Assembly: GCF_024345795.1 (NCBI RefSeq)
Contig: NZ_JAGQBU010000015.1
Location: forward strand, 1 to 62,975
Source: Synechococcus sp. J7-Johnson
GTDB lineage: Bacteria > Cyanobacteriota > Cyanobacteriia > PCC-6307 > Cyanobiaceae
Length of the DNA: 62,975 nucleotides
Reading direction: 5' to 3'
The number at the start of each line of letters is the position of its first letter. Positions within the stretch are counted from its first letter, which is position 1. The notes beneath the pieces are model-generated. The model was given only the letters and a program-made list of their open reading frames with translations, was not told the DNA's origin and searched no databases. Made by a program: the position numbers and the translations under genes. Below are positions 25,682 to 33,545 of the stretch, in pieces.

Positions 25682-26938
25682 TCAGGGCAGGGTGGAGCTC
25701 TGCTCCGGGGGTGGCCCCGCCTCCAGGATCCCCATCACCACAGCGGGTGGCTCAGCGTTCACGATCGCGCTCTCCAGCACACCGTCGACCCAGGCCAGGC
25801 GGGTTTCGATCCGATCGGGATCCTTGAAGCTCATCAGCTCAGCCCGGTCGAGGCTGCCCGCCAGGGCCGCGAACACACTGGAGCTCTTGCTGGGGATCAA
25901 CACGGTGCTGTTCACGGGCAGGTTGCCGGGGGCGGTCAGCATCAGCCGTTTCTGATTGAGCCGGTTGAGTGTGAACAGCACGAACTCTTCGGCCAGCTGG
26001 CGCTGACGGGGTGTGGAGTGCCGCCCGAAACTCCAGACCTTCAGCCGGGTGAGCCCATGCGCCGGCTCGCCAGCGCGACCCGGCAGCTCCGACACCCCAA
26101 ACGACGGCCCCAGCGCCTTGCCGAGCCGCTCCAGCCAGAGGCTGTTGCAACTGATCCAACCGAGCCTGCCCTCCTCTAACCGCTGCACCAGGTCAACCGG
26201 TTCATCCGCGAACTCGACGTTCTGCTGCAGGTTGGCGTTGTTGAGCCAGCTCAGCCAGCGCAGCAGGTCCTGGCGGTCGCTCGCGCTGATCGTCAGGCCG
26301 GCGTCAGCCGTGGCAGGCGCCTCCAGCAGGCGCTCAACAGCTGCATTGGCCTGGAGCCCGCTGCTGGTCCAGTAGAGATCCGTGAGCCGCAGGGGCAGGC
26401 CGATCCTCAGGCCCTTGGCGCTGAGGCCGATCAGCTCATTGAGATCGCGCGGGGGTGTGGGCACGCGCCGCCGGTCGAAGCAGGCCAGTTCCGGCTGCGC
26501 CAGCAGGGGTACGGCCAGCAGTTGGCGCCCGACGCGGAAATCATCGAGAAAACGCGGTTCGATGTCTTTGAGCCGTTGGGGATCCAGCTCCACCGGCTCA
26601 CTCAGCTTCTGTTGATTCAGGCGCAGGGCCGTCACCACCCGGGTCACCATCAGGTCGGGCCCGAGCCCACGGGAGGTGCGGAAGGCCGTGGAGCGCAGGA
26701 AGGCGTCGCTGGGCAGATGGCGGACGTGGATGTTCACGCCCGGGTTCACCTGGCGGAACTCCTCGATCAGCCTGCGGGTCCGCTTCTGGCTGTCTCCCAG
26801 CTCCACTGCATTGGTTTTGACGGAGTCAGTCTCCACATAGAGAAAAAGGCTGTCGGGCCCGCCCCAGCCCTGGCAGCCGCCGCAGAGCAGGATGGCTGCC
26901 AGGGCCCCGAGGGTTCTGGCAGTGGCCCCGCTGCTCAT
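25682..26938 (-). CDS. extracellular solute-binding lipoprotein (family 1-like)
   Basis: 418 residues. A lipoprotein signal (LAAILLCGGC, lipid on Cys22) is followed by a two-lobed binding-protein pattern: RRLIEEFRQVNPGVNIHV, SRGLGPDLMVTRVV and FVLFTLNRLNQKRLML. No ABC permease or ATPase gene is nearby; instead it is followed by an MscS channel gene and preceded, with a 4-bp overlap, by an SDR gene. It may deliver or sense a compatible solute or sugar for the channel. Ligand unknown. Confidence 0.75.
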   Translation of the reverse strand: MSSGATARTLGALAAILLCGGCQGWGGPDSLFLYVETDSVKTNAVELGDSQKRTRRLIEEFRQVNPGVNIHVRHLPSDAFLRSTAFRTSRGLGPDLMVTRVVTALRLNQQKLSEPVELDPQRLKDIEPRFLDDFRVGRQLLAVPLLAQPELACFDRRRVPTPPRDLNELIGLSAKGLRIGLPLRLTDLYWTSSGLQANAAVERLLEAPATADAGLTISASDRQDLLRWLSWLNNANLQQNVEFADEPVDLVQRLEEGRLGWISCNSLWLERLGKALGPSFGVSELPGRAGEPAHGLTRLKVWSFGRHSTPRQRQLAEEFVLFTLNRLNQKRLMLTAPGNLPVNSTVLIPSKSSSVFAALAGSLDRAELMSFKDPDRIETRLAWVDGVLESAIVNAEPPAVVMGILEAGPPPEQSSTLP

Positions 26939-27861
26939 GGGGCCTGAGCTGGAACGGCCTGGCTCACCAGCTGCTCACTCACCTCCCAGAGGCGCCGGCG
27001 GATCTGGGGGTCGAGGGCCGCTGGCGCGATCCGCACCTGGGTCGGCCAGCCCCGCATCCCTCCCCATTGATCGGGCCCGTAGTGCTCACCGCCCCGGGCT
27101 TCGGGGGCGGTGGCGGCGTAGAGCTGGGGCAGGGCCCCCATGGCGGCGCTCTGGAAGAGGGGATCCATCAATCGGTAGGCCAGGCCTTCAAGTTTCGAGT
27201 TGGCGGCTGCCACCGATGCCGGTTGCAGGTTCGTGCGGGCCAGGCCCGGGTGGGCGGCCAGGGAGGCCACTGTGCTGCCTGCCGCCGCGAGCCGTTGCTG
27301 CAGCTCAAGAGCGAAGGCCACATTCGCCAGCTTGCTCTGGCTGTAGGCGGCCCAGCGGTCGTAGCGCCGCTCCGATTGCAGGTCGTCAAAGGCGATCCGC
27401 CCGAAGTACTGGGCGCCGGATGTCACCGTCACCACCCGGGCATCGGTGCGCCCCTCCATCAGGGGCAGCAGAGCTGCTGTGAGAGCGACGTGGCCCAGAT
27501 GATTGGTGCCGAACTGAAGCTCGAAGCCATCTCGCGTGAGCATCCGGGGCGGGGCCATCACGCCGGCGTTGTTCACCAGCAGGTCGAGGCGGCCGTAGTT
27601 TTCCTGCACCCAGTGGGCCCCGGCGCGCACGCTGGCCAGATCAGCCAGATCCAGCTCCAGCACCTCCAGCCCAGCCGCAGCTGCGGGCAGCAGCTCGGCG
27701 CGGGCCTCCTCCCCCCGGCGGCGGGAGCGGCAGGCCAGCACCACCGTGGCCCCGCGGCTGGCCAGGGCCCGTGCCGTCTCCAGCCCCAGCCCGCTGTTGG
27801 CTCCGGTGATCAGGGCAATGCGGCCGCTCTGATCAGGACTGTCGGCCATGGTCCAGGGCAT
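26935..27861 (-). CDS. short-chain dehydrogenase/reductase
   Basis: 308 residues of the retinol-dehydrogenase/protochlorophyllide-reductase-like SDR group. TGANSGLG (cofactor loop), LVNNAGVMAPP, a Ser in VTVTSGAQ and the catalytic YSQSK are present. The CRSRRR segment after the first beta-alpha unit suggests NADP. The start may be the first or fifth codon (MPWTMADSP). Its stop overlaps the next gene start by 4 bp. Substrate unknown. Confidence 0.85.
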   Translation of the reverse strand: MPWTMADSPDQSGRIALITGANSGLGLETARALASRGATVVLACRSRRRGEEARAELLPAAAAGLEVLELDLADLASVRAGAHWVQENYGRLDLLVNNAGVMAPPRMLTRDGFELQFGTNHLGHVALTAALLPLMEGRTDARVVTVTSGAQYFGRIAFDDLQSERRYDRWAAYSQSKLANVAFALELQQRLAAAGSTVASLAAHPGLARTNLQPASVAAANSKLEGLAYRLMDPLFQSAAMGALPQLYAATAPEARGGEHYGPDQWGGMRGWPTQVRIAPAALDPQIRRRLWEVSEQLVSQAVPAQAP

Positions 27862-27885
27862 CGGGCTACTCGTCGCTCAAGTCAG

Positions 27886-28689
27886 TCATCGTGTCGCGCG
27901 GGTTTCCATCAGCGTGGGCCCCACCCAGAAGGTGCCTGGATCCTGTCGCGCTGCCGCCATCTCGGCCTGGGCCCGCCTGGCCTCACCGTCGCTCCAGAGC
28001 CCCTGGCGGATCAGCTCCGGGCCGTAGGTGGTCACGAAGCGCTCCAGCCAGCGCGCCACACCGTCGCCCAGGCGCCCAACCACTGTCAGAGGCCGCAGTT
28101 CATCGATGCGGAGGCCTCGCTGCGCCAGCAGCCCCGGCAAGCGCCGGTTCACGTCCGGATCCCCGCCGGCGGCCAGGAAGCTGGCGTGGGCGGCACGGCC
28201 GAAGCTCGCCACCCCATCGGCGCCTGGATGCAACCCGAAGCTGCTCCAGTGGATGTACTCGTGAAAGATCAGCCGCGCGCCCGGACTCAGCTGGGCGGCG
28301 AGCCGATCGAGCAGGGGGTCGAGTTCGCCCAGGAACATCAGCACCCAGCGGCACCACACCAGGTCGAAGGGTTCCTCGGGCAAGGGATCCCGGCAGAGGT
28401 CGTGCTGGCGCACCTCCAGCTGGTTCAGGCCCGAAGCGGCGCCACGGGCAACTGCCACGTAGGCCGCACTCAGCTCCAGGCCCAGCACGCGGCCTTCAGG
28501 TCCCACCTCCACAGCCAGCTCCCGCGCCACGAAGCCCGGACCAGCCCCCAGATCGAGCACCCGCTCCCCAGGTTTCAGGTCAGCCCGGCGCCAGGCCCGC
28601 CGAGCCTCCGGCAGCCAGAGCTCATGCTGAAGCCGCAGCCGCTCGAGTTCGCGGGGGTCGGTGCCGAGCAGGTAGGTGTCGCTGGCCAC
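27886..28689 (-). CDS. class I SAM-dependent methyltransferase
   Basis: 267 residues. VLDLGAGPGFVARELAVEVG is the SAM-binding motif I, followed by GRVLGLELSAAYVAVARG, LEVRQHDLCRDPLP and FDLVWCRWVLMFL. The order fits small-molecule methyltransferases of the UbiE/Methyltransf_11 kind. It lies 24 bp upstream of the SDR gene on the same strand, so they may share a transcript. Substrate unknown. Confidence 0.85.
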   Translation of the reverse strand: MASDTYLLGTDPRELERLRLQHELWLPEARRAWRRADLKPGERVLDLGAGPGFVARELAVEVGPEGRVLGLELSAAYVAVARGAASGLNQLEVRQHDLCRDPLPEEPFDLVWCRWVLMFLGELDPLLDRLAAQLSPGARLIFHEYIHWSSFGLHPGADGVASFGRAAHASFLAAGGDPDVNRRLPGLLAQRGLRIDELRPLTVVGRLGDGVARWLERFVTTYGPELIRQGLWSDGEARRAQAEMAAARQDPGTFWVGPTLMETRATR

Positions 28690-28730
28690 CGGTGCGTGCG
28701 TGGTGAGCTCAGGTCAGTGTGACCCGGAGT

Positions 28731-28991
28731 TCAGTCTTCGCCGGGGAAGAGCAGCTCGGCCAGCTCGTCGGGATCGACGTCGTAGACGCGGGCCAGGGAG
28801 GTTTCGATCGCTGAGGTCACCTCACCGGGCAGGAAGCGCATGGCGTTGAGCGCGTCCTCGGTGATGTCGTCGTTGAGCAGCTTCTCTTCACCACCGAGCT
28901 TCTCGTCGTTGATGACCGCCATCACCCAGCTCTGGTAGGCGTAGACCAGATCGGAGAACTCGAGCTCCGGGTCGTTCAGATCCAGGGCCAT
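28731..28991 (-). CDS. conserved picocyanobacterial small acidic protein
   Basis: 86 residues beginning MALDLNDPELEFSDLVYAYQ and ending DVDPDELAELLFPGED. It is very acidic and predicted helical. I recognise it as a protein kept in marine and freshwater Synechococcus-type genomes, without known function. The start is chosen at 28991 because the upstream in-frame sequence looks non-coding. Confidence 0.75.
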   Translation of the reverse strand: MALDLNDPELEFSDLVYAYQSWVMAVINDEKLGGEEKLLNDDITEDALNAMRFLPGEVTSAIETSLARVYDVDPDELAELLFPGED

Positions 28992-29165
28992 GGGCGTGTC
29001 CTGTGCAAGCCCATGCAGTTTGCCCCCAAGGGCGGCCCTGAGGCGGTTCAGGGCCACCAGCCGTGGCTCCTGTGCGGAACTCCTGATCAGCACCATGCTT
29101 GCGGCAGCCTTGGTTTCCCCGCCCTGCCCTCTGTGACCCCAGCCGGCGCCAGTAATGACCAGGCC

Positions 29166-29600
29166 ATGGCCCTTCAGGCCGGTCTGTTCGATTTTGCCCT
29201 GGGTGAGCTGGTGCGTCAGCATCGCGCCAGCTTCCCGCCGCTGTGGACCGCCGAGAGCTGGGCAAAGCTGCTGATCTGGCTGGCGCTCAACTGCGGTGCC
29301 GATGGCAGCCGCGAGGGTCTGGAGGCCTTCGCCGGCGCCATCGGCCCTCGCACCATGGCCCGGATGCGGCGGCTGTTCTTTGAGCGGGAGCTCGTGGCGA
29401 TCAATCTCAAGCTGATGGCAGATCCCGCCGAAGCCCAGGTGCTCGCCCTGCCCCTCGAGCCCGCCGGCGGTGAGGGCGGGCTGGACGCCGCCACCCTCGC
29501 GGAAGCCCTGGAGCAGGTGGGCCTGGCGGAGCGGGTGAGCACCGATCCGCACAGCTGGGTGCGCCATGAGTCCCTCGTGACCATCCCCTGGCTCGGCTGA
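29166..29600 (+). CDS. conserved cyanobacterial hypothetical protein
   Basis: 144 residues from MALQAGLFDFALGELVRQHR. It is helical, with PLWTAESWAKLLIWLALNCG and PRTMARMRRLFFERELVAIN. Similar proteins occur in Synechococcus genomes. A GTG at 29133 is an alternative start. It is divergent from the small acidic protein gene. No catalytic motif is visible. Confidence 0.65.
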   Translation: MALQAGLFDFALGELVRQHRASFPPLWTAESWAKLLIWLALNCGADGSREGLEAFAGAIGPRTMARMRRLFFERELVAINLKLMADPAEAQVLALPLEPAGGEGGLDAATLAEALEQVGLAERVSTDPHSWVRHESLVTIPWLG

Positions 29601-29666
29601 GAGCGAAGTGGGCCTGTTCCTACGAGTTGGCCTGTTCCTACGGTGCCAGCTTGAGGGAGGCCCGCC

Positions 29667-30308
29667 ATGCGCCTGATCGCCACCTACAGAAATCCCGGCT
29701 ACGACGCTCTCGCCGAGGCGGCCCTGGGCTTCTATGAGCGGCGGGAGGATCTGCGCCGCCCTGGCGTCGCCTTCGGCCACGATCCCGCCCAACCCGCCAA
29801 AGTCTCAACCGATATCAGCCTGGTGGCGATCGATCGCTCCGACCCCGAGGCCCATGGCCTGGCCGAACTGATCGTGCGCGGGGTGTCCGCTGGGCTGGAT
29901 CGATACCTCAAGGAGCGTCCGCTCCTCCTGGAGGTGTGCCCGGAGCGCTCCCTGTTCGTGAACCCGATCTTCAACCTGCAGCGCTACGCCCCAGGCGAGG
30001 GCTTCCGCAGCTGGCACTGCGACTGGACCATCAGCGAGGAGGACACCGAGCCGATCCGGCGTGTGCTGGCCTGGATCCTGTATCTCAACACCCTTCCCGA
30101 TGGCGGCACCGAGTTCCACTGGCAGGACCACCATGAGGAGGCCGAGCGGGGCAAGCTGCTGATCTTTCCCGCCAGCCCTTCGCACACGCACCGGGGCCGC
30201 GTCAGTCAGGAGCACACCAAGACGATTGCCACCGGCTGGATCAACGCCGGCACACTGGAGGCTTACATCCAGCGGCTGGCGGCCAAGCCGGTGGCCGGCT
30301 CCACTTGA
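29667..30308 (+). CDS. 2-oxoglutarate/Fe(II)-dependent oxygenase
   Basis: 213 residues with the double-stranded beta-helix pattern of prolyl-hydroxylase-like enzymes: NLQRYAPGEGFRSWHCDW (HxD iron ligands), ILYLNTLPDGGTEFHWQ, GKLLIFPASPSHTHRG (distal His) and a Lys in TKTIATGW as possible 2-oxoglutarate contact. Substrate unknown. It precedes the Coq4-like gene by 13 bp on the same strand. Confidence 0.8.
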   Translation: MRLIATYRNPGYDALAEAALGFYERREDLRRPGVAFGHDPAQPAKVSTDISLVAIDRSDPEAHGLAELIVRGVSAGLDRYLKERPLLLEVCPERSLFVNPIFNLQRYAPGEGFRSWHCDWTISEEDTEPIRRVLAWILYLNTLPDGGTEFHWQDHHEEAERGKLLIFPASPSHTHRGRVSQEHTKTIATGWINAGTLEAYIQRLAAKPVAGST

Positions 30309-30321
30309 AGGTCGAGGCCCC

Positions 30322-31020
30322 ATGAAGATCGATCCCGACCTGCGTCGCCGCACCCTGAGGGCCGCGGTGGGCCTGCTGGAAACCGCCCACGACCCTGAGC
30401 ACGTCTTCCCTCATGCCGTGCCGCTGCTCGATGCGCTCGGCAACTCGCCGCTGGGGGAGATGGGCCGGGAGCAGCTGCTGCAGGATCCGGCGCTGAGGCA
30501 GCTCGCCGATGATCAGTACTGGGGCCCCTGGCCCTCGGCCGAGGGGCTCCGCGCCCTGCCAGCCGGCAGCCTGGGCCGTCTCTACCAGGCCCGCTTCGAT
30601 CGGCTGGGTCTGCACGCCGTTCCCCCGCCCGACACCAGCCGCATGGATGGTCCCGGCGCTTACCTGCAGCAGCGTCTGCGCGCCACCCACGACATCCACC
30701 ACACCATTCTGGCGATTCCAGTGGATGTGCCTGGGGAGGCGGCGGGCTCGGCCTACTACGCCTCGGCTCTACGGCAGCCCCAGTCCGCCGCCGTGCTGAC
30801 GGCCTGGATCTTCCATGCCTTCAAGGATCCGCTGGAGAACGAGCGCCTCTGGGACGGTGTGCGTTTCGGCCTTGAGGTGGCCCGCCTGGGCCCCACCCTG
30901 CTGGCTTCGCGCTGGGAGGAAGGCTGGGACACCCCGATGAGCATCTGGCGTGAACGGTTGGGGCTGACAGCTCTTCTGCTGCAAAGCCCCTTCCAGGAGG
31001 AGCTGGCGCTGCTCTGCTGA
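30322..31020 (+). CDS. Coq4 family protein
   Basis: 232 residues. The central RATHDIHHTILAIPVD keeps the HDxxH metal-binding motif of Coq4, and the downstream helices (AWIFHAFKDPLENERLWDGV and MSIWRERLGL) fit. Coq4 acts in ubiquinone biosynthesis in mitochondria; in cyanobacteria, which make plastoquinone, the role is unknown. The start at 30322 follows the oxygenase stop. Confidence 0.75.
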   Translation: MKIDPDLRRRTLRAAVGLLETAHDPEHVFPHAVPLLDALGNSPLGEMGREQLLQDPALRQLADDQYWGPWPSAEGLRALPAGSLGRLYQARFDRLGLHAVPPPDTSRMDGPGAYLQQRLRATHDIHHTILAIPVDVPGEAAGSAYYASALRQPQSAAVLTAWIFHAFKDPLENERLWDGVRFGLEVARLGPTLLASRWEEGWDTPMSIWRERLGLTALLLQSPFQEELALLC

Positions 31021-31101
31021 GAGCTGTGTCGGATGGCACGGGTGAGAAAACGTACCTTGGCCTGTCTGTCTAAGTTTCGGGCAACCCTCCGCCCCGGCTC
31101 G

Positions 31102-33456
31102 ATGCCGCTCAACGAATACCGGCCCGGCTCCGCCTTCCCCGGTGTGATCGGCCGCACGGCCGACGTGTCGACCCCGGCCTGGCCCGAGCCCAACCGGGCC
31201 CGGGAAGGGGCGCCGAACGTGCTCTACATCGTTCTGGACGACACGGGTTACGGGCAGCTCGGCTGCTACGGCAGTCCGATCGCCACCCCGAACCTGGATG
31301 CCCTGGCGGCCGATGGGTTGCGCTATAGCAACATGCACACCACGGCGCTGTGCTCGCCGTCGCGCTCCTGCATGCTCACGGGGCGCAACCATCATTCCAA
31401 CGGGCTGGCCTGCATCACGGAAGGCTCGATGGGCTACCCCGGCTCCAACGGATACATCCCCTTCGAGAACGGCTTCCTCTCTGAAATCCTGCTGCAGAAG
31501 GGTTACAACACCTACGCAGTCGGCAAGTGGCACCTCACGCCTGCGGAAGCCACCTCCGCGGCCGGACCCTACGACCGCTGGCCCCTGGGCCGAGGCTTCG
31601 AGCGCTTCTATGGCTTCCTTGGTGGCGACACGCACCAGTACTACCCGGAACTGGTGCGCGACAACACCCAGGTGGAGCCGGAGACAACTCCAGAGCAGGG
31701 CTATCACCTCACGCCGGATCTGGTGGAGAAGGCGAAAGCGATGATCGCCGATGCCAAGCAGGTGGCACCGAACAAGCCCTTCTTCATGTACTTCTGCGCC
31801 GGCGCCATGCATGCGCCCCACCATGTGCCGAAGGAGTGGGCCGACAAGTACAAGTGCCAGTTCGACGACGGCTGGGACGCCTATCGCCAGAAGACGTTCG
31901 CCCGCCAGAAGGAGCTGGGCATCATTCCCGCCAACACCGTGCTGTCACATCACGATCCCGACGTGCAGGACTGGAACTCGCTCTCGGCCGATGAGCGCCG
32001 GTTGTATGCGCGCATGATGGAGGTGTTCGCCGGCTTCCTGGAGCACACCGACCACTACATCGGTGAGTTGATCCAGTTCCTCAAGGATCTGGGTGAATAC
32101 GAGAACACCCTGATCATGGTGATCTCCGACAACGGCGCCAGCTCCGAGGGCGGACCCACGGGATCCGTAAACGAGGGCAAGTTCTTCAACAACGTTCCCG
32201 AAAATCTGGAGCAGAATCTGGCGGCCATCGATGACATCGGCGGGCCGAAATATTTCAACCATTACCCCTGGGGCTGGACCCACGCCGGCAACACCCCGTT
32301 CCGGCGCTGGAAGCGCGAAACCTACCGGGGCGGCACCAGCGATCCCTTCATCGTGAGCTGGCCGAAAGGTATCAACGCCAAGGGGGAGATCCGCAGCCAG
32401 TACGCCCATGCCATCGACATGGTGCCCACCGTGCTCGATGCGCTCGGCATCGAGGCTCCAGCCACGATTCGCGGGGTGACCCAGAGCCCGATCGAGGGCT
32501 TCAGCCTAGCCTCCTCCTTCGACGAGGCCGCTGCGCCGAGCAGGCACATCACCCAGTACTTCGAGATGTTCGGCCATCGCTCGCTCTATCACGATGGCTG
32601 GCGGGCCGTATGTCCCTGGCCCGGTACATCCTTCAGCGAATCGGGCCGCCGCTTCGGCGATCCGATCTCCTACGACCAGCTGATTCAGCTCGATGCTCAC
32701 GGCTGGGAGCTCTTCAATCTCAAAGATGATTTCGCCGAGACCAACGACCTTGCCGCCAGCGAGCGCGATCGCCTGATCGCCATGATCGGCATGTGGTACG
32801 TGGAGGCGGGCAAGTACAACGTGCTTCCGATCGACAGCCGCGGCACCCAGCGGTTCGGTGTGGAGCGTCCTCAGATCGCCCCCGATCGCCAGCACTACAT
32901 CTATTATCCCGGCACCCAGGTGGTGCCCACGAACGCCGCCCCCAGGGTGATGAATCGCCCCCACTCGATCTCGGTGGAGGCCGTGGTGCCCGAAGGCGGA
33001 GCCGATGGGGTGTTGTTCAGCATGGGCGGCAACGACGGTGGCTTCGCGTTCTACGTACAGAACGGCATCCTCACCTACGGCTACAACTACGTGGCCGACA
33101 GCCACTTCCGCATCACCTCCACGGCGTCGATTCCCAGCGGCCATCACATCTTCAGCATGGAGTTCACCCCCACCGGTCCGGCGGATATCGCCAACGGCAA
33201 GGGCACTCCTGCGGACATCAAGTTGTTCGTGGACGGCCAGCCGGTGGGTGAGGGCCATCTCCCGGTCACCATTCCCCTCAGCCTTGGCCTGGCGGCTGGT
33301 GCCGCCGTGGGCGCCGATCCCGGCTCGCCCACCATGCCCGATTACAAGCCACCCTTCGCGTTTGCCGGCACGGTGAAGCGGGCGCTAGTGGATGTGACCG
33401 GCACATCGGTGGAATCGCTGGAAGAGAAGATGCGCATGATCCTGGCGCGCCATTAA
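31102..33456 (+). CDS. type I sulfatase (arylsulfatase family)
   Basis: About 784 residues. VLYIVLDDTGYGQLGCYGSP supplies metal-binding Asp residues; Cys84 in CSPSRSCMLTGRNHH is the C-x-P-S-R formylglycine site. GKWHLTP, HAPHHVP and VISDNGASSEGG are further active-site regions. About 200 C-terminal residues after 560 look like a beta-sandwich (FYVQNGILTYGYNYVA, IKLFVDGQPVGEG). I see no secretion signal. I chose MPLNEYRPGS as start; ATG 31033 is possible. It hydrolyses sulfate esters, or phosphonate/phosphate esters in related enzymes. A formylglycine-generating enzyme must be encoded elsewhere. Confidence 0.85.
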   Translation: MPLNEYRPGSAFPGVIGRTADVSTPAWPEPNRAREGAPNVLYIVLDDTGYGQLGCYGSPIATPNLDALAADGLRYSNMHTTALCSPSRSCMLTGRNHHSNGLACITEGSMGYPGSNGYIPFENGFLSEILLQKGYNTYAVGKWHLTPAEATSAAGPYDRWPLGRGFERFYGFLGGDTHQYYPELVRDNTQVEPETTPEQGYHLTPDLVEKAKAMIADAKQVAPNKPFFMYFCAGAMHAPHHVPKEWADKYKCQFDDGWDAYRQKTFARQKELGIIPANTVLSHHDPDVQDWNSLSADERRLYARMMEVFAGFLEHTDHYIGELIQFLKDLGEYENTLIMVISDNGASSEGGPTGSVNEGKFFNNVPENLEQNLAAIDDIGGPKYFNHYPWGWTHAGNTPFRRWKRETYRGGTSDPFIVSWPKGINAKGEIRSQYAHAIDMVPTVLDALGIEAPATIRGVTQSPIEGFSLASSFDEAAAPSRHITQYFEMFGHRSLYHDGWRAVCPWPGTSFSESGRRFGDPISYDQLIQLDAHGWELFNLKDDFAETNDLAASERDRLIAMIGMWYVEAGKYNVLPIDSRGTQRFGVERPQIAPDRQHYIYYPGTQVVPTNAAPRVMNRPHSISVEAVVPEGGADGVLFSMGGNDGGFAFYVQNGILTYGYNYVADSHFRITSTASIPSGHHIFSMEFTPTGPADIANGKGTPADIKLFVDGQPVGEGHLPVTIPLSLGLAAGAAVGADPGSPTMPDYKPPFAFAGTVKRALVDVTGTSVESLEEKMRMILARH

Positions 33457-33545
33457 TGGCTCTTCGCACAAGCGTCGGTTGCGCAAGTTGAATCAAGCCG
33501 GCACATTCTTCGTTCTTTGCTCTATCCCCACCAGGAATCCCAACC

